DNA from: Parabacteroides distasonis | GTDB taxonomy: Bacteria; Bacteroidota; Bacteroidia; Bacteroidales; Tannerellaceae | Reading direction: 5' to 3' | Assembly: GCA_021531385.1 (NCBI GenBank) | Contig: JAFBIR010000004.1 | Location: 62,001-126,000, forward strand | DNA length: 64,000 bases | Shown: positions 35,558 through 46,657 of the stretch, piece by piece | Numbering within the stretch: the first letter of the stretch is position 1 | Layout: every line of letters starts with the position of its first letter | Made by a program: the position numbers and the translations under genes | The notes under the pieces: generated by a model | Told to the model about the DNA's origin: nothing | The model's input: the letters and a program-made list of their open reading frames with translations, nothing else | The model's database searches: none

Positions 35558-36627
35558 AACGTATAGCAGTAAAAATCGGGAGCAATGTATTGACCCGTAA
35601 GGATGGCACACTGGATATTACCCGGATGTCGGCCTTGGTGGATCAAGTAGCAGAGCTGCACCATGTGGGCATGGAGATTGTCTTAATCTCTTCTGGTGCA
35701 GTGGCCTCCGGTCGAAGCGAGGTAAAGGTGGGCAAGAAGCTGGATTCGGTTTCTGCCCGCCAACTCTATTCGGCAGTTGGCCAGGCAAAGCTGATTAATC
35801 GTTATTACGAATTGTTTCGGGAACATGGTTTGATGTGTGGGCAGGTGTTGACTACGAAAGAAAATTTCGGTAGTCGTACCCATTATCTGAACCAAAAGCA
35901 TTGCATGGAGGTGATGCTGGAACATGGGGTGATTCCTATTGTCAATGAGAATGATACCATCTCAGTGACAGAGTTAATGTTTACGGATAATGATGAGCTA
36001 TCAGGCTTGATCGCTACCATGATGGGCATGGATGCGCTTATTATCTTGAGTAACATTGATGGTATCTATAATGGAAATCCGGCAGATTCCGCTTCACAGG
36101 TGATTCCAGTCGTGGAGCGAGGAAAGACGGATTTAGCTTCGTATGTACAGACTGGTCGTTCCTCTTTCGGACGAGGGGGGATGTTGACGAAATGCCATAT
36201 TGCACAGAAGGTGGCAGATGAGGGCATAATGGTGGTTATCGCCAATGGCGAGCGATCGAATATCTTGCTTGACTTGCTAAAAGATTTGGAGGCTACACCT
36301 TGTACGCGTTTCTTACCTGCTGCTAAACCGGTTAGTAGTGTAAAGAAATGGATCGCTCATTCAGAAGGTTTTGCCAAGGGAGAGATCCATATTAATAAAG
36401 GAGCGGAAGAGGCATTGTTAGCCCCGACAGCCACCAGCTTGTTGCTCGTAGGTGTGACGCAGGTGGTCGGCGACTTTGAGAAAGATGACATCGTGCGGAT
36501 TGTGAATGAGGAGGGAAGGCTTCTTGGTGTGGGGTGTGCGGGCTATGGTAGTGAAGAGGCTCGTGCCTTGATAGGTAGCCGTGACCGTAAACCGCTCGTA
36601 CATTATGATTATTTGTATATTGATTAA
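35554..36627 (+). CDS. proB: Glutamate 5-kinase
   Basis: ProB phosphorylates glutamate, the first step of proline synthesis. The 357 residues show the amino acid kinase domain: KRIAVKIGSNVLTR at the N-terminus, ISSGAVASGR, and NENDTISVTELMFTDNDELSGLIA. A C-terminal PUA domain follows (about 270-357, ending YLYID). Family length is normal. It overlaps the acyl-CoA ligase by 4 bp and precedes proA by 21 bp. Confidence 0.97.
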   Translation: MKRIAVKIGSNVLTRKDGTLDITRMSALVDQVAELHHVGMEIVLISSGAVASGRSEVKVGKKLDSVSARQLYSAVGQAKLINRYYELFREHGLMCGQVLTTKENFGSRTHYLNQKHCMEVMLEHGVIPIVNENDTISVTELMFTDNDELSGLIATMMGMDALIILSNIDGIYNGNPADSASQVIPVVERGKTDLASYVQTGRSSFGRGGMLTKCHIAQKVADEGIMVVIANGERSNILLDLLKDLEATPCTRFLPAAKPVSSVKKWIAHSEGFAKGEIHINKGAEEALLAPTATSLLLVGVTQVVGDFEKDDIVRIVNEEGRLLGVGCAGYGSEEARALIGSRDRKPLVHYDYLYID

Positions 36628-36648
36628 TACCCTTAGAGTTAGAAGAAA

Positions 36649-37899
36649 ATGCCTATTGAGAAGTTGTTGCATGAGACGGCTGCTGCAGCCAAACAGTTAG
36701 TCGCTTTGCCGGATGAACGGGTTGTGAAGATCCTTCGACTGGTGGCTGATGCGTTAGAGGCCCATCAAGAGGAGGTCTTGGAAGCCAATGCGGAGGATTT
36801 ACAACGAATGGATCCGGCTAATCCGAAGTATGACCGGTTAAAATTAACCGCTGATCGGGTGGAGGCGATTGCACATGATATGCGTAATGTGTCTTCATTA
36901 CCTTCACCTTTAGATCGATTGTTGAATGAGACGGTACGTCCCAATGGTATGGTTATCAAGAAAATCAGTGTACCCTTCGGGGTGATAGGCGTGATTTATG
37001 AGGCTCGTCCGAACGTCACATTCGATGTCTTTTCACTCTGTTTCCGCAGTGGTAATGCTTGCGTGCTGAAAGGTGGCTCTGATGCGGATAGTTCCAACAG
37101 GGCTTTAGTGAAGATTATTCGTTCGGTCTTGATGGAGCAAGGTGTTGATCCCGCGGCCTGTACATTGCTTCCTCCCGAACGTGAGGCAACAGAGGAGTTG
37201 CTCAACGCTGTAGGTTTGGTGGATTTGATCATTCCTCGTGGTAGTGGGGCGTTGATTCGTTTTGTTCGAGATCATGCTCGGGTACCGGTGATAGAGACAG
37301 GAGCAGGTATCTGCCATACTTATTTTGATCAAGCGGGTGATGTGGAGAAAGGTCGTACGATTATCAACAACGCAAAAACACGTCGGGTCAGTGTCTGCAA
37401 TGCCTTAGACTGTTTGATTGTCCACCGGGCACGCTTGGCTGATCTGCCTTCCCTCTGTGAGTTGTTGGCTGCACATCATGTCCGGATCTACGCTGATGAG
37501 GAGGCCTTCGCTGCACTCTCAGGCTATTATCCGATGGATTTGTTAGAGGTGGCTACAGCGGAGAGTTATGGTACGGAGTTTTTGGATTATAAAATGAGTA
37601 TCCGTACGGTGGGTTCGTTAGAGGAGGCTTTGGCGCATATCGCTCGCTATAGTTCCAAGCATAGTGAGAGTATCGTTAGTGAAGATGTGAATGCCATCCG
37701 GCAGTTCCAGCGTTGTGTGGATGCCGCTTGTGTCTATGCCAATGTTTCTACAGCCTTTACGGATGGTGCCCAATTTGGCTTTGGAGCTGAGATCGGTATC
37801 AGTACGCAAAAGTTACATGCCCGTGGTCCGATGGCTTTGCCTGAATTAACTACCTATAAATATATTATCGAAGGGGAGGGGCAGATACGTACGAGTTGA
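36649..37899 (+). CDS. proA: Gamma-glutamyl phosphate reductase
   Basis: ProA reduces gamma-glutamyl phosphate to glutamate semialdehyde, the second step of proline synthesis. The protein has 416 residues, as usual. The cofactor-binding region has [22 protein letters not shown] (about 104-125) and [14 protein letters not shown]. The catalytic Cys is in [34 protein letters not shown] is the family C-terminal signature. It sits between proB and the transcarbamylase in a plus-strand run. Confidence 0.97.
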   Translation: MPIEKLLHETAAAAKQLVALPDERVVKILRLVADALEAHQEEVLEANAEDLQRMDPANPKYDRLKLTADRVEAIAHDMRNVSSLPSPLDRLLNETVRPNGMVIKKISVPFGVIGVIYEARPNVTFDVFSLCFRSGNACVLKGGSDADSSNRALVKIIRSVLMEQGVDPAACTLLPPEREATEELLNAVGLVDLIIPRGSGALIRFVRDHARVPVIETGAGICHTYFDQAGDVEKGRTIINNAKTRRVSVCNALDCLIVHRARLADLPSLCELLAAHHVRIYADEEAFAALSGYYPMDLLEVATAESYGTEFLDYKMSIRTVGSLEEALAHIARYSSKHSESIVSEDVNAIRQFQRCVDAACVYANVSTAFTDGAQFGFGAEIGISTQKLHARGPMALPELTTYKYIIEGEGQIRTS

Positions 37900-37951
37900 T
37901 CTCCTTCTCTGTTTCGTTCTATAAAGAGAGAATACTAAATACATACATAAC

Positions 37952-38905
37952 ATGAGAAATTTCACCTGTGTACAAGATTTAGGCGACCTGAAGCAGGCGC
38001 TTAACGAGGCGTTCGAGATCAAGAAAGATCGCTTTCAGTTCAGCGATTTGGGTAAGCATAAAACATTGCTAATGATCTTCTTTAACTCCAGTCTGCGTAC
38101 TCGACTCTCTACGCAGAAGGCGGCGATGAACTTGGGTATGAATACCATTGTGCTTGATGTGAACCAGGGCGCTTGGAAGTTGGAGACAGAGCGGGGTGTC
38201 ATTATGGATGGTGATAAGCCAGAGCACCTTTTGGAGGCTGTCCCTGTAATGGGTTGCTATTGTGACATCATTGGTGTGCGTTCGTTCGCCCGTTTTGAGA
38301 GCAAGGAAGACGACTACAACGAGAAGATCTTGAATCAATTCATTCAATATTCCGGTAGGCCTGTTTTCAGCATGGAGGCGGCCACTCGCCATCCGTTGCA
38401 GAGCTTTGCGGATTTGATCACGATTGAGGAGTATAAGAAAACAGCTCGCCCGAAGGTGGTGATGACATGGGCTCCCCATCCCAAATCATTGCCTCAAGCC
38501 GTTCCCAATAGTTTTGCGGAGTGGATGAACGCAACGGATTACGAGTTTGTGATCACTCATCCTGAAGGTTATGAATTGGATCCTAAATTTGTGGGTAATG
38601 CCCGTGTGGAGTATGATCAGCGAAAAGCTTTTGAGGGTGCAGACTTTATTTATGCCAAGAATTGGTCGGCCTATAGGGATCCGCACTACGGCCAGGTGAT
38701 CAATATGGATCGTTCCTGGACGGTAGATGCGGAGAAGATGGCATTGACGAATAAGGCCTATTTTATGCATTGTCTGCCCGTACGTCGAAACATGATTGTT
38801 ACTGATGATGTCATTGAGAGTCCGCAGAGCATTGTGATTCCGGAGGCTGCCAACCGCGAAATCTCAGCACAAACTGTGTTGAAACGATTACTTGCTGGCC
38901 TTTAA
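37952..38905 (+). CDS. N-acetyl/N-succinylornithine carbamoyltransferase
   Basis: This transcarbamylase of arginine synthesis has 317 residues. The carbamoyl-phosphate motif appears as SSLRTRLS (about residues 46-53) and the substrate loop as ATRHPLQSFADL. WAPHPKSLPQAVPNSF and HCLPVRR complete the family signature. Bacteroidetes use an N-acylated ornithine, and the N-succinylornithine form is known from Bacteroides fragilis. The sequence resembles that group, but I cannot decide the acyl group by eye. It follows proA at 52 bp, and its 3' end overlaps the convergent proC by 18 bp. Confidence 0.92.
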   Translation: MRNFTCVQDLGDLKQALNEAFEIKKDRFQFSDLGKHKTLLMIFFNSSLRTRLSTQKAAMNLGMNTIVLDVNQGAWKLETERGVIMDGDKPEHLLEAVPVMGCYCDIIGVRSFARFESKEDDYNEKILNQFIQYSGRPVFSMEAATRHPLQSFADLITIEEYKKTARPKVVMTWAPHPKSLPQAVPNSFAEWMNATDYEFVITHPEGYELDPKFVGNARVEYDQRKAFEGADFIYAKNWSAYRDPHYGQVINMDRSWTVDAEKMALTNKAYFMHCLPVRRNMIVTDDVIESPQSIVIPEAANREISAQTVLKRLLAGL

Positions 38906-39691
38906 GCCTCGGATGACGGCTGACGTAAAGCCGGAAAGTTCCATCTCATTCAGCCCCTTAATGGTGATACCGCCAGGTGTTGTTACCTTGTCGATCTCCA
39001 TTTCGGGGTTGCTTTTGTTTTCGAGCAGTAGATCTACTGCTCCTTTCACTGTATGTACGACAATCTCTTGTGCCTGTTTCGGATAGAATCCCAATTCTAC
39101 ACCTCCTTCAATAGCGGCACGCATGTAACGCAAAGCGAAAGCGATTCCACTGGAGGCCAACGCTGTACCAGCCGCCATCAACCGTTCCTCGATCAACATG
39201 GCATTGCCTAACTCCATGAATATACGTAATACCAGATCAATCTGTTCTTGCGAGGCATTGCGTGCAGAGATAAAGGTCATACTGCTTAATACCTCAATGG
39301 CCGTGTTGGGCATAAGACGGAAGATCGTAGGAGTACCCATCTGGTTGTAATCCATATTCTTTGTTAGATAGGTTGAGAGCAGGTCAAAGGTAACTCCAGC
39401 GGCGACCGAGAGGATAATCTGCCTATCGAAGTCGAGTGCGGGCTTAATCTCGTCAATAATCCGTTCCACTCTCCAAGGTTTGACCGCTATCAACACCATA
39501 TCCGCTTGCTTGGCTGCCTCCACATTGTTGTGGGTTAAGATAAACTCCGGGTTGATTTTGCGCATCTTCTCTAATGTCTCTTCGCTTTGTGCCGTACAGA
39601 TGATCTCTGATGGTTGAAAAATCGTTCCTTGTGCCAATCCCCTGGCAATCGCTCCACCGATATTTCCGGCACCGATAATAGCAATTTTCAT
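38888..39691 (-). CDS. proC: Pyrroline-5-carboxylate reductase
   Basis: ProC reduces pyrroline-5-carboxylate to proline with NAD(P)H. From ATG 39691 it has 267 residues. The Rossmann motif KIAIIGAGNIGGAIARGL opens the protein. The C-terminal signature KVTTPGGITIKGLNEMELSGFTSAVI (about 235-260) is diagnostic. ATG 39691 is used because the longer frame (from 39751) would include the -7 box at 39721-39728. It is convergent with the transcarbamylase and completes the proline pathway with proB and proA. Confidence 0.96.
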   Translation of the reverse strand: MKIAIIGAGNIGGAIARGLAQGTIFQPSEIICTAQSEETLEKMRKINPEFILTHNNVEAAKQADMVLIAVKPWRVERIIDEIKPALDFDRQIILSVAAGVTFDLLSTYLTKNMDYNQMGTPTIFRLMPNTAIEVLSSMTFISARNASQEQIDLVLRIFMELGNAMLIEERLMAAGTALASSGIAFALRYMRAAIEGGVELGFYPKQAQEIVVHTVKGAVDLLLENKSNPEMEIDKVTTPGGITIKGLNEMELSGFTSAVIRGLKASK

Positions 39692-39720
39692 GATTCTTTC
39701 TTGTTTGGATAAATTAGGCG

Positions 39721-39728
39721 CAAATGTA
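39721..39728 (-). promoter_or_regulatory. -7 box of proC
   Basis: On the minus strand the sequence reads TACATTTG, a perfect TAnnTTTG, 30 bp before ATG 39691. Confidence 0.6.
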
Positions 39729-39796
39729 GCCCTTTTTATGATGCCCTCCAAGTTGTAAACTATGTTAAATAAGAAGAAGCAATCTGTAAGAAAGCC

Positions 39797-39826
39797 TTGT
39801 GGAAAGGAAACAAATGCGTACCTTTG
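39797..39826 (+). promoter_or_regulatory. Promoter of the ribosomal supercluster
   Basis: TTG (39797-39799), a 19-nt spacer and TACCTTTG (39819-39826) match the Bacteroidetes promoter consensus. The predicted 5' leader to rpsL (39963) is about 130 nt. Confidence 0.75.
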
Positions 39827-39962
39827 CGCCGTTTTAAGAGCGGATTATGGCCAAACGGCTGCAACGACTTGGTAGTATGGTTGTAACGCAAGGCTCGCAC
39901 TTGAAAGAAAGTTGAAAGAATCAGAATAATTAATACACATTCAAAGTTTAAAAGAAAAAGAA

Positions 39963-40370
39963 ATGCCTACAATTCAGCAATTAGTTAGAAAAGGAAGGGA
40001 AACTTTGGTGGAGAAGGGTAAGTCACCTGCATTGGACGCATGTCCGCAAAGACGTGGCGTTTGTGTACGTGTTTACACGACAACTCCGAAGAAACCTAAC
40101 TCTGCAATGCGTAAAGTAGCGAGAGTACGTTTGACAAATGGTAAGGAGGTTAACTCCTATATTCCGGGTGAGGGTCACAATTTGCAAGAGCACTCTATCG
40201 TATTGGTGCGTGGCGGTCGTGTGAAGGATCTCCCTGGTGTACGTTACCATATCGTACGTGGTACGTTGGATACGGCAGGTGTGAATGGCCGTACACAGCG
40301 TCGCTCTAAATACGGTGCTAAGCGTCCGAAGCCGGGTCAGGCAGCCGCAGCAAAAGGCAAGAAGAAGTAA
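39963..40370 (+). CDS. rpsL: 30S ribosomal protein S12
   Basis: S12 lies at the decoding centre. The 135 residues include [18 protein letters not shown] and [17 protein letters not shown], the two conserved loops where streptomycin-resistance substitutions occur. Both loops carry the usual Lys residues, so the allele looks wild-type. A Lys-rich tail (AAAKGKKK) ends the protein. It is the first gene of the str part of the supercluster, with rpsG 155 bp downstream. Confidence 0.98.
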   Translation: MPTIQQLVRKGRETLVEKGKSPALDACPQRRGVCVRVYTTTPKKPNSAMRKVARVRLTNGKEVNSYIPGEGHNLQEHSIVLVRGGRVKDLPGVRYHIVRGTLDTAGVNGRTQRRSKYGAKRPKPGQAAAAKGKKK

Positions 40371-40525
40371 TTGATTACATGCCTTCAAACTGAGATTTAA
40401 ATTAGTATTAAACGAGTTTGAGTTATTTGGATAGGCTATTTTAGGTTGAGTAAATGGTTCAGCGGAACCGTTGAAGACAATAAAGAGGCAACCAACGACA
40501 AGAACAAAATTTTTGAGGAAACAAA

Positions 40526-41002
40526 ATGAGAAAAGCAAAACCAAAGAAAAGACAGATCCTCCCGGATCCTGTTTTCGGTGATGTTAAGGTAACGAGATTC
40601 GTTAACCACTTGATGTACGATGGCAAGAAGAGCACTGCCTTCGAGATTTTCTATTCCGCCCTGGAGAATGTAAAGGCTAAATTGCCTAACGAGGAAAAAT
40701 CCGCTCTCGAAATTTGGAAAGCTGCGCTGGATAATATCACTCCGCAGGTTGAGGTGAAGTCACGCCGTGTAGGTGGTGCTACTTTCCAGGTTCCTACTGA
40801 GATCCGTCCGGATCGTAAAGAGTCCATCTCAATGAAGAACTTGATCATCTTCGCTCGTAAGCGTGGTGGCAAGACTATGGCTGATAAGTTGTGCGCTGAG
40901 ATCATCGACGCATTCAACAATCAGGGTGGCGCATTCAAGAGAAAAGAGGATATGCACCGTATGGCTGAGGCTAACCGTGCTTTCGCTCACTTTAGATTTT
41001 AA
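40526..41002 (+). CDS. rpsG: 30S ribosomal protein S7
   Basis: S7 nucleates assembly of the 30S head by binding 16S rRNA. The 158 residues contain [28 protein letters not shown], the family signature, and end in [15 protein letters not shown]. Length is normal for Bacteroidetes. It lies between rpsL and fusA. Confidence 0.98.
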   Translation: MRKAKPKKRQILPDPVFGDVKVTRFVNHLMYDGKKSTAFEIFYSALENVKAKLPNEEKSALEIWKAALDNITPQVEVKSRRVGGATFQVPTEIRPDRKESISMKNLIIFARKRGGKTMADKLCAEIIDAFNNQGGAFKRKEDMHRMAEANRAFAHFRF

Positions 41003-41034
41003 TTTACCCAATTAGCATTAGGAGATAAGTTTAG

Positions 41035-43164
41035 ATGGCAACAAAAGCTGACGAACGATTGAAATATACCAGAAATATCGGTATCATGGCGCATATCGAT
41101 GCAGGAAAGACAACGACTTCTGAGCGTATTCTTTTCTACACGGGTCTGACTCACAAGATTGGTGAGGTGCATGACGGTGCTGCGACTATGGACTGGATGG
41201 AGCAGGAGCAGGAGCGTGGTATCACGATTACTTCCGCTGCTACGACTACTTTCTGGAACTATAATAATGACAAGTATAAGATTAACTTGATTGATACTCC
41301 GGGGCACGTTGACTTTACCGTCGAGGTAGAGCGTTCATTGCGTGTGTTGGATGGTGCCGTAGCTGCTTTCTGTGCGGTTGGTGGTGTTGAGCCCCAGTCA
41401 GAGACGGTATGGCGTCAGGCTGATAAGTACAATGTGCCGAGAATCGGTTACGTGAATAAGATGGACCGCTCAGGTGCGAACTTCTTCGAGGTTGTTCGTC
41501 AGGTGAAGGATGTGTTGGGCGCTACTCCGTGTCCGATCCAGATCCCCATCGGTGCAGAGGAGACTTTCAAGGGTGTTATTGACTTAGTAAGAATGAAGGC
41601 CATCCTGTGGCACGATGAGACCATGGGTGCTGAGTATGAGGTTGACGAGATTCCTGAGAATCTGTTGGCTGAGGCTGAGGAGTGGAGAGACAAGATGCTT
41701 GAGACTTTGGCTGAGGTGGATGATGCGTTGATGGAGAAGTATTTTGAAGATCCTTCTACGATCACTGAGGAAGAAATCAAGGCGGCTATCCGCAAGGGCA
41801 CCTTGTCTATGCAGATCAACCCGATGATCTGTGGTTCTTCATTCAAGAACAAGGGTGTACAGACTTTGCTTGATGCTGTATGTGCTTATTTACCTTCACC
41901 TGAGGATACACCGGCTATCGAGGGTACAGATCCCAGAGATCCAGAGAAGGTGATCGTTCGTAAACCGCTCTTCGAGGAGCCGTTGACGGCGTTGGCATTC
42001 AAGATCGCAACTGACCCGTATGTGGGTCGTCTTTGCTTCTTCCGTGTTTATGCGGGTACGATGGAGGCTGGTTCTTACGTGTTGAACACACGTTCAGGTA
42101 AGAAGGAGCGTATCTCTCGTTTGTTCCAGATGCATTCTAACAAGCAGAATCCGATGGAGGCTATCGGTTGTGGTGATATTGGTGCAGGTGTAGGTTTCAA
42201 GGATATCCGTACAGGTGATACGTTGTGCGATGAGAACAATCCTATCACATTGGAGTCTATGGAGTTCCCTGATCCTGTGATTGGTATCGCAGTTGAGCCG
42301 AAGACCCAGAAGGACTTGGATAAGTTGGGCATGGGCTTGGCTAAGTTGGCTGAGGAGGATCCTACGTTCCGTGTACAGACAAATGAGGAGACTGGTCAGA
42401 CCGTTATTAGCGGTATGGGTGAGCTTCACTTGGATATCATTATTGACCGTCTGAAACGTGAGTTCAAGGTTGAGTGTAACCAAGGCAAGCCCCAGGTTTC
42501 TTACAAGGAGGCTATCACGAAGCCGGTTGAATTGCGTGAGGTTTACAAGAAACAGTCTGGTGGTCGTGGTAAGTTTGCAGATATTATCGTTCGTATCGAG
42601 CCGGCTGATGAGGATTTTGATGGCACACTGCAGTTCATCGACGAGGTGAAGGGTGGTAACATTCCTAAGGAGTTTATCCCCTCTGTTCAGAAAGGCTTTG
42701 AGAAGGCGATGAAGAACGGTGTCTTGGCAGGTTATGCGTTGGATAAGTTGAAGGTGACGTTGATTGATGGTTCTTACCACCCAGTTGACTCTGATCAGTT
42801 GTCTTTTGAGATCGCTGCATTGCAGGCGTTCAAGAACGCATCTGAGAAGGCAGGTCCTGTTTTGATGGAGCCGATCATGAAGATGGAGGTTGTTACTCCG
42901 GAGGAGAGCATGGGTGATGTCATCGGTGACTTGAACAAACGTCGTGGCCAGGTAGAGGGTATGGAGACAAGCCGTACGGGTGCTCGCATCGTTAAGGCTA
43001 AGGTGCCTTTGGCAGAGACATTCGGTTATGTAACGGCTTTGCGTACGATTACTTCAGGTCGTGCTACCTCCTCAATGCAGTTCTCACACTATGCTCAGGT
43101 ATCTTCTGCTATCGCAAAGCAGGTATTGACTGAGGTTCAAGGTCGTGCTGATTTGATCAAATAA
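41035..43164 (+). CDS. fusA: Elongation factor G
   Basis: EF-G is the translocase of translation. The 709 residues show GTPase motifs G1 ([20 protein letters not shown], about 15-34), G3 (DTPGHVDF) and G4 ([10 protein letters not shown]), then domains II-V including [18 protein letters not shown]. It is the third gene of the str group. tuf, which follows fusA in E. coli, is missing; rpsJ follows instead after 23 bp. Confidence 0.98.
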   Translation: MATKADERLKYTRNIGIMAHIDAGKTTTSERILFYTGLTHKIGEVHDGAATMDWMEQEQERGITITSAATTTFWNYNNDKYKINLIDTPGHVDFTVEVERSLRVLDGAVAAFCAVGGVEPQSETVWRQADKYNVPRIGYVNKMDRSGANFFEVVRQVKDVLGATPCPIQIPIGAEETFKGVIDLVRMKAILWHDETMGAEYEVDEIPENLLAEAEEWRDKMLETLAEVDDALMEKYFEDPSTITEEEIKAAIRKGTLSMQINPMICGSSFKNKGVQTLLDAVCAYLPSPEDTPAIEGTDPRDPEKVIVRKPLFEEPLTALAFKIATDPYVGRLCFFRVYAGTMEAGSYVLNTRSGKKERISRLFQMHSNKQNPMEAIGCGDIGAGVGFKDIRTGDTLCDENNPITLESMEFPDPVIGIAVEPKTQKDLDKLGMGLAKLAEEDPTFRVQTNEETGQTVISGMGELHLDIIIDRLKREFKVECNQGKPQVSYKEAITKPVELREVYKKQSGGRGKFADIIVRIEPADEDFDGTLQFIDEVKGGNIPKEFIPSVQKGFEKAMKNGVLAGYALDKLKVTLIDGSYHPVDSDQLSFEIAALQAFKNASEKAGPVLMEPIMKMEVVTPEESMGDVIGDLNKRRGQVEGMETSRTGARIVKAKVPLAETFGYVTALRTITSGRATSSMQFSHYAQVSSAIAKQVLTEVQGRADLIK

Positions 43165-43187
43165 TATTTAGAAACATATACATAAAT

Positions 43188-43493
43188 ATGAGCCAAAAGA
43201 TCAGAATTAAATTGAAGTCTTACGATTATTCTCTGGTAGATAAGTCTGCCGAGAAGATCGTGAAGACGGTAAAGGCTACAGGTGCTATCGTTAGTGGTCC
43301 GATTCCATTGCCTACGCACAAACGTATCTTTACGGTGAACCGCTCTACTTTCGTAAACAAAAAGTCTCGTGAGCAGTTCGAACTCTCTTCATTCAAGAGA
43401 TTGATTGATATTTATAGCTCAACTGCAAAAACAGTTGATGCGTTGATGAAACTGGAATTGCCCAGTGGTGTTGAAGTAGAAATTAAAGTGTAA
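43188..43493 (+). CDS. rpsJ: 30S ribosomal protein S10
   Basis: S10 is a 30S head protein that also serves as NusE in antitermination. The 101 residues include [22 protein letters not shown] and [29 protein letters not shown], both typical. It opens the S10 group and follows fusA without a promoter I can see. Confidence 0.98.
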   Translation: MSQKIRIKLKSYDYSLVDKSAEKIVKTVKATGAIVSGPIPLPTHKRIFTVNRSTFVNKKSREQFELSSFKRLIDIYSSTAKTVDALMKLELPSGVEVEIKV

Positions 43494-43514
43494 GTTTTTT
43501 AACAATTTAGTGAA

Positions 43515-44132
43515 ATGCCAGGATTATTAGGGAAAAAAATCGGAATGACATCCGTTTTCAGTGCCGAGGGAAAGAATCTTCCATGCACTGTTATCGAAGT
43601 GGGTCCTTGTGTAGTTACACAAATCAAGACTTTGGAGAATGATGGCTATGAGGCTATTCAGTTGGGTTTCATCGATAAGAAAGAGAAGCACACAACACAG
43701 CCTGAGATGGGTCACTTCAAGAAAGCCGGTGTAACTCCCAAGAGATACTTGGCCGAGTTCAAGAATTTTGAGTCTGCTTACAAATTGGGTGATGTAATCA
43801 CTGTTGATTATTTGGAGGACGCAGGCTTCGTAGATGTAGTAGGTACATCTAAGGGTAAAGGTTTTCAGGGTGTAGTAAAGCGCCATGGTTTTGGTGGTGT
43901 AGGCCAGACTACTCACGGTCAGCACAACCGTGCGCGTAAGCCGGGTTCTATCGGTGCTTGTTCTTATCCTGCGAAGGTATTCAAGGGCATGCGCATGGGT
44001 GGCCAATTAGGTAATGAGCGTGTAACCGTTCAGAACCTGCAAGTGATCAAGGTATTGCCGGAGCACAATCTTCTGTTGGTGAAGGGTTCTGTTCCTGGCG
44101 CAAAAGGTTCAATCTTATTAATTGAAAAGTAA
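43515..44132 (+). CDS. rplC: 50S ribosomal protein L3
   Basis: L3 reaches the peptidyl-transferase centre through an extended loop. The 205 residues begin [19 protein letters not shown] and carry the loop region [34 protein letters not shown] (about 113-146). Length is normal. Its stop lies 1 bp before the rplD start, so translation is coupled. Confidence 0.98.
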   Translation: MPGLLGKKIGMTSVFSAEGKNLPCTVIEVGPCVVTQIKTLENDGYEAIQLGFIDKKEKHTTQPEMGHFKKAGVTPKRYLAEFKNFESAYKLGDVITVDYLEDAGFVDVVGTSKGKGFQGVVKRHGFGGVGQTTHGQHNRARKPGSIGACSYPAKVFKGMRMGGQLGNERVTVQNLQVIKVLPEHNLLLVKGSVPGAKGSILLIEK

Positions 44133-44133
44133 C

Positions 44134-44763
44134 ATGGAGCTGAGCGTATTTAATATTAAAGGTGAAGATACCGGTAGAAAGGTAACTTTGAACGATGCGA
44201 TTTTCGGCATTGAACCCAATGATCATGCTATCTACTTGGACGTTAAGCAGTATTTGGCTAACCAACGTCAGGGAACGCATAAGTCTAAGGAGAGAAGCGA
44301 GGTATCCGGAAGTACACGTAAGCTGATCCGTCAAAAAGGTGGTGGCGGTGCACGTCGTGGTGATATTAATTCTCCGGTTTTGGTTGGTGGTGGTCGTGTA
44401 TTCGGCCCTAAGCCTCGTGATTATGGTTTCAAGCTGAACAAGAAGGTGAAATCTTTGGCTCGTAAGTCAGCTTTGAGTTACAAGGCGAAGAACAACGAGA
44501 TTCTTGTAGTTGAGGACTTCACAATGGAAGCACCTAAGACTAAAGAATTTATAACAATTACTAAGAATCTGAAAGTGGCTGACAAAAAGTTACTTTTGGT
44601 TTTACCGGAGAAAAATAACTTAGTATATTTGTCAGCTCGAAATTTGGAGAAGGCAAAAGTGGTAACGGCTTCTGAGTTAAATACCTATTCTATACTGAAC
44701 AACGTTAGTTTGGTATTGACAGAGGGATCTCTTGCGGTTATCGAGAAAAATTTTAAAGCATAA
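44134..44763 (+). CDS. rplD: 50S ribosomal protein L4
   Basis: L4 binds 23S rRNA domain I and lines the exit tunnel. From ATG 44134 it has 209 residues. The tunnel loop [25 protein letters not shown] is present (about 62-86). ATG 44134 is chosen since the longer frame would overlap the end of rplC by 11 bp. In E. coli L4 represses the S10 operon; no such leader is obvious here. Confidence 0.97.
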   Translation: MELSVFNIKGEDTGRKVTLNDAIFGIEPNDHAIYLDVKQYLANQRQGTHKSKERSEVSGSTRKLIRQKGGGGARRGDINSPVLVGGGRVFGPKPRDYGFKLNKKVKSLARKSALSYKAKNNEILVVEDFTMEAPKTKEFITITKNLKVADKKLLLVLPEKNNLVYLSARNLEKAKVVTASELNTYSILNNVSLVLTEGSLAVIEKNFKA

Positions 44764-44774
44764 GGAGTTTAGAC

Positions 44775-45068
44775 ATGGGCATTATTATTAAACCTATCGT
44801 AACAGAGAAGCAAACGGCGATTACAGATAAATTCCCTAATCGCTATGGTTTTCGCGTTTCTCCTGATGCCAATAAGTTGGAGATTAAGAAAGCTGTTGAG
44901 GAAATGTACGGCGTAACGGTAGAGAGCGTAAACACTATGAACTACGCAGGAAAGAAGAAGAGCCGCTACACGAAGTCAGGAATCATTAATGGTAAGACAT
45001 CAGCTTTCAAGAAGGCGATTGTGACGTTGAAAGAAGGAGAAACAATTGATTTCTTTAGTAATATCTAA
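44775..45068 (+). CDS. rplW: 50S ribosomal protein L23
   Basis: L23 sits at the tunnel exit and docks trigger factor and SRP. The 97 residues begin IIIKPIVTEKQTAI and include NRYGFRVSPDANKLEIKKAVEEMYGV. Length is normal. It lies between rplD and rplB. Confidence 0.97.
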   Translation: MGIIIKPIVTEKQTAITDKFPNRYGFRVSPDANKLEIKKAVEEMYGVTVESVNTMNYAGKKKSRYTKSGIINGKTSAFKKAIVTLKEGETIDFFSNI

Positions 45069-45076
45069 AATAAGTA

Positions 45077-45901
45077 ATGGGAATACGTAAATTAAAGCCC
45101 ACGACACCGGGGCAGAGACACAAGGTTATTGGTGCATTTGATAAAATCACTGCAAGTACACCAGAGAAGTCTCTTGTGGTAGGTAAGAGAAGTACGGGTG
45201 GCCGTAATAACACTGGTAAGATGACAATGCGTTATATCGGTGGTGGTCACAAGCAGAAGTACAGATTTATCGATTTCAAGAGAAATAAAGATGGCATTCC
45301 TGCAACAGTTAAGTCTATAGAGTATGATCCTAACCGTTCATCTCGTATCGCATTGTTGTACTACGCCGACGGAGCAAAGAGTTATATCATCGCTCCGAAC
45401 GGTTTGGAAGTTGGCCAGACAGTGGTTTCAGGTAGCCAAGCGGCTCCTGAGGTAGGTAATACTTTGCCTATGGCAAATATTCCCGTTGGTACTATTATCC
45501 ACAATATCGAGCTTCGCCCGGGTCAGGGTGCCAAGATGGTACGTTCTGCCGGTGCATTTGCTCAGCTGACTTCTAAGGAAGGCGATTATGCAATCATTAA
45601 GATGCCTTCTGGTGAAACTCGTAAGATTCTTGCGGCTTGCAAGGCTACAATTGGTGCAGTTGGCAACTCGGATCATGGTCTTGAAAAATCAGGTAAAGCT
45701 GGTCGTTCTAGATGGTTAGGTCGCCGTCCTCACAACCGTGGTGTTGTTATGAACCCGGTTGATCACCCCATGGGTGGTGGTGAAGGTCGTGCTTCTGGAG
45801 GTCATCCTAGATCACGTAAAGGCTTGTATGCTAAGGGCTTGAAGACAAGAGCTCCTAAGAAGCATTCTTCAAAGTATATTATTGAAAGAAGAAAGAAATA
45901 A
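45077..45901 (+). CDS. rplB: 50S ribosomal protein L2
   Basis: L2 is needed for subunit joining and peptidyl transfer. The 274 residues start [15 protein letters not shown] and contain the conserved [19 protein letters not shown] with the functionally important His. The C-terminus is basic. It begins 9 bp after rplW. Confidence 0.98.
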   Translation: MGIRKLKPTTPGQRHKVIGAFDKITASTPEKSLVVGKRSTGGRNNTGKMTMRYIGGGHKQKYRFIDFKRNKDGIPATVKSIEYDPNRSSRIALLYYADGAKSYIIAPNGLEVGQTVVSGSQAAPEVGNTLPMANIPVGTIIHNIELRPGQGAKMVRSAGAFAQLTSKEGDYAIIKMPSGETRKILAACKATIGAVGNSDHGLEKSGKAGRSRWLGRRPHNRGVVMNPVDHPMGGGEGRASGGHPRSRKGLYAKGLKTRAPKKHSSKYIIERRKK

Positions 45902-45921
45902 TCTGATTAATTAAGTAAACT

Positions 45922-46191
45922 ATGAGTCGTTCGCTAAAAAAAGGCCCGTATATTAATGTAAAGCTTGAGAAGAAAGTCTTGGCTATGAATGAGTCAGGCA
46001 AGAAAGCGGTCGTTAAGACATGGGCAAGAGCTTCAATGATTTCGCCTGATTTTGTAGGCCATACTATTGCAGTTCACAATGGAAATAAATTTATTCCTGT
46101 TTTCGTAACCGAGAATATGGTTGGTCACAAGTTGGGTGAGTTCTCTCCGACACGTACTTTCCGCGGTCACGCCGGTAACAAGAAGAAGTAA
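45922..46191 (+). CDS. rpsS: 30S ribosomal protein S19
   Basis: S19 is a 30S head protein near the A site. The 89 residues start [18 protein letters not shown] and end with the signature [22 protein letters not shown]. Length is normal. Confidence 0.98.
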   Translation: MSRSLKKGPYINVKLEKKVLAMNESGKKAVVKTWARASMISPDFVGHTIAVHNGNKFIPVFVTENMVGHKLGEFSPTRTFRGHAGNKKK

Positions 46192-46239
46192 TATCGGAAA
46201 CAGGACTTAGCAATCTGAAAATAAAAAGAATCGAATAAA

Positions 46240-46650
46240 ATGGGTGCTAGAAAAAGAATATCAGCTGAAGCAAGAAAAGAGGCCCAAAAGACCATGTATT
46301 ATGCGAAGTTGAACAATGTCCCCACTTCTCCGCGTAAGATGCGTTTGGTGGCTGACATGATTCGCGGCATGGAGGTGTTCCGTGCGCTTGGTGTTTTGAA
46401 GTTCTCTAATAAGGAGGCTGCAGCAAGAGTAGAGAAACTGCTTCGTTCAGCGATTGCGAACTGGGAGCAAAAAAATGAGCGTAAGGCAGAAGCGGGAGAG
46501 TTGTGCGTTTCTTCAATCTATGTAGATTGTGCTACTACATTGAAGAGAATGCGTCCTGCTCCCCAGGGAAGAGGTTACAGAATTCGTAAGCGTTCGAACC
46601 ATGTAACATTGTTTGTAGATACACTGATTAAAAAAGATAGTCAAAATTAA
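46240..46650 (+). CDS. rplV: 50S ribosomal protein L22
   Basis: L22 lines the exit tunnel with a long beta hairpin. The 136 residues contain [20 protein letters not shown] near residue 27 and the hairpin [21 protein letters not shown] (about 107-127). A short basic N-terminal extension precedes the core. Confidence 0.97.
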   Translation: MGARKRISAEARKEAQKTMYYAKLNNVPTSPRKMRLVADMIRGMEVFRALGVLKFSNKEAAARVEKLLRSAIANWEQKNERKAEAGELCVSSIYVDCATTLKRMRPAPQGRGYRIRKRSNHVTLFVDTLIKKDSQN

Positions 46651-46657
46651 TTGTTAG

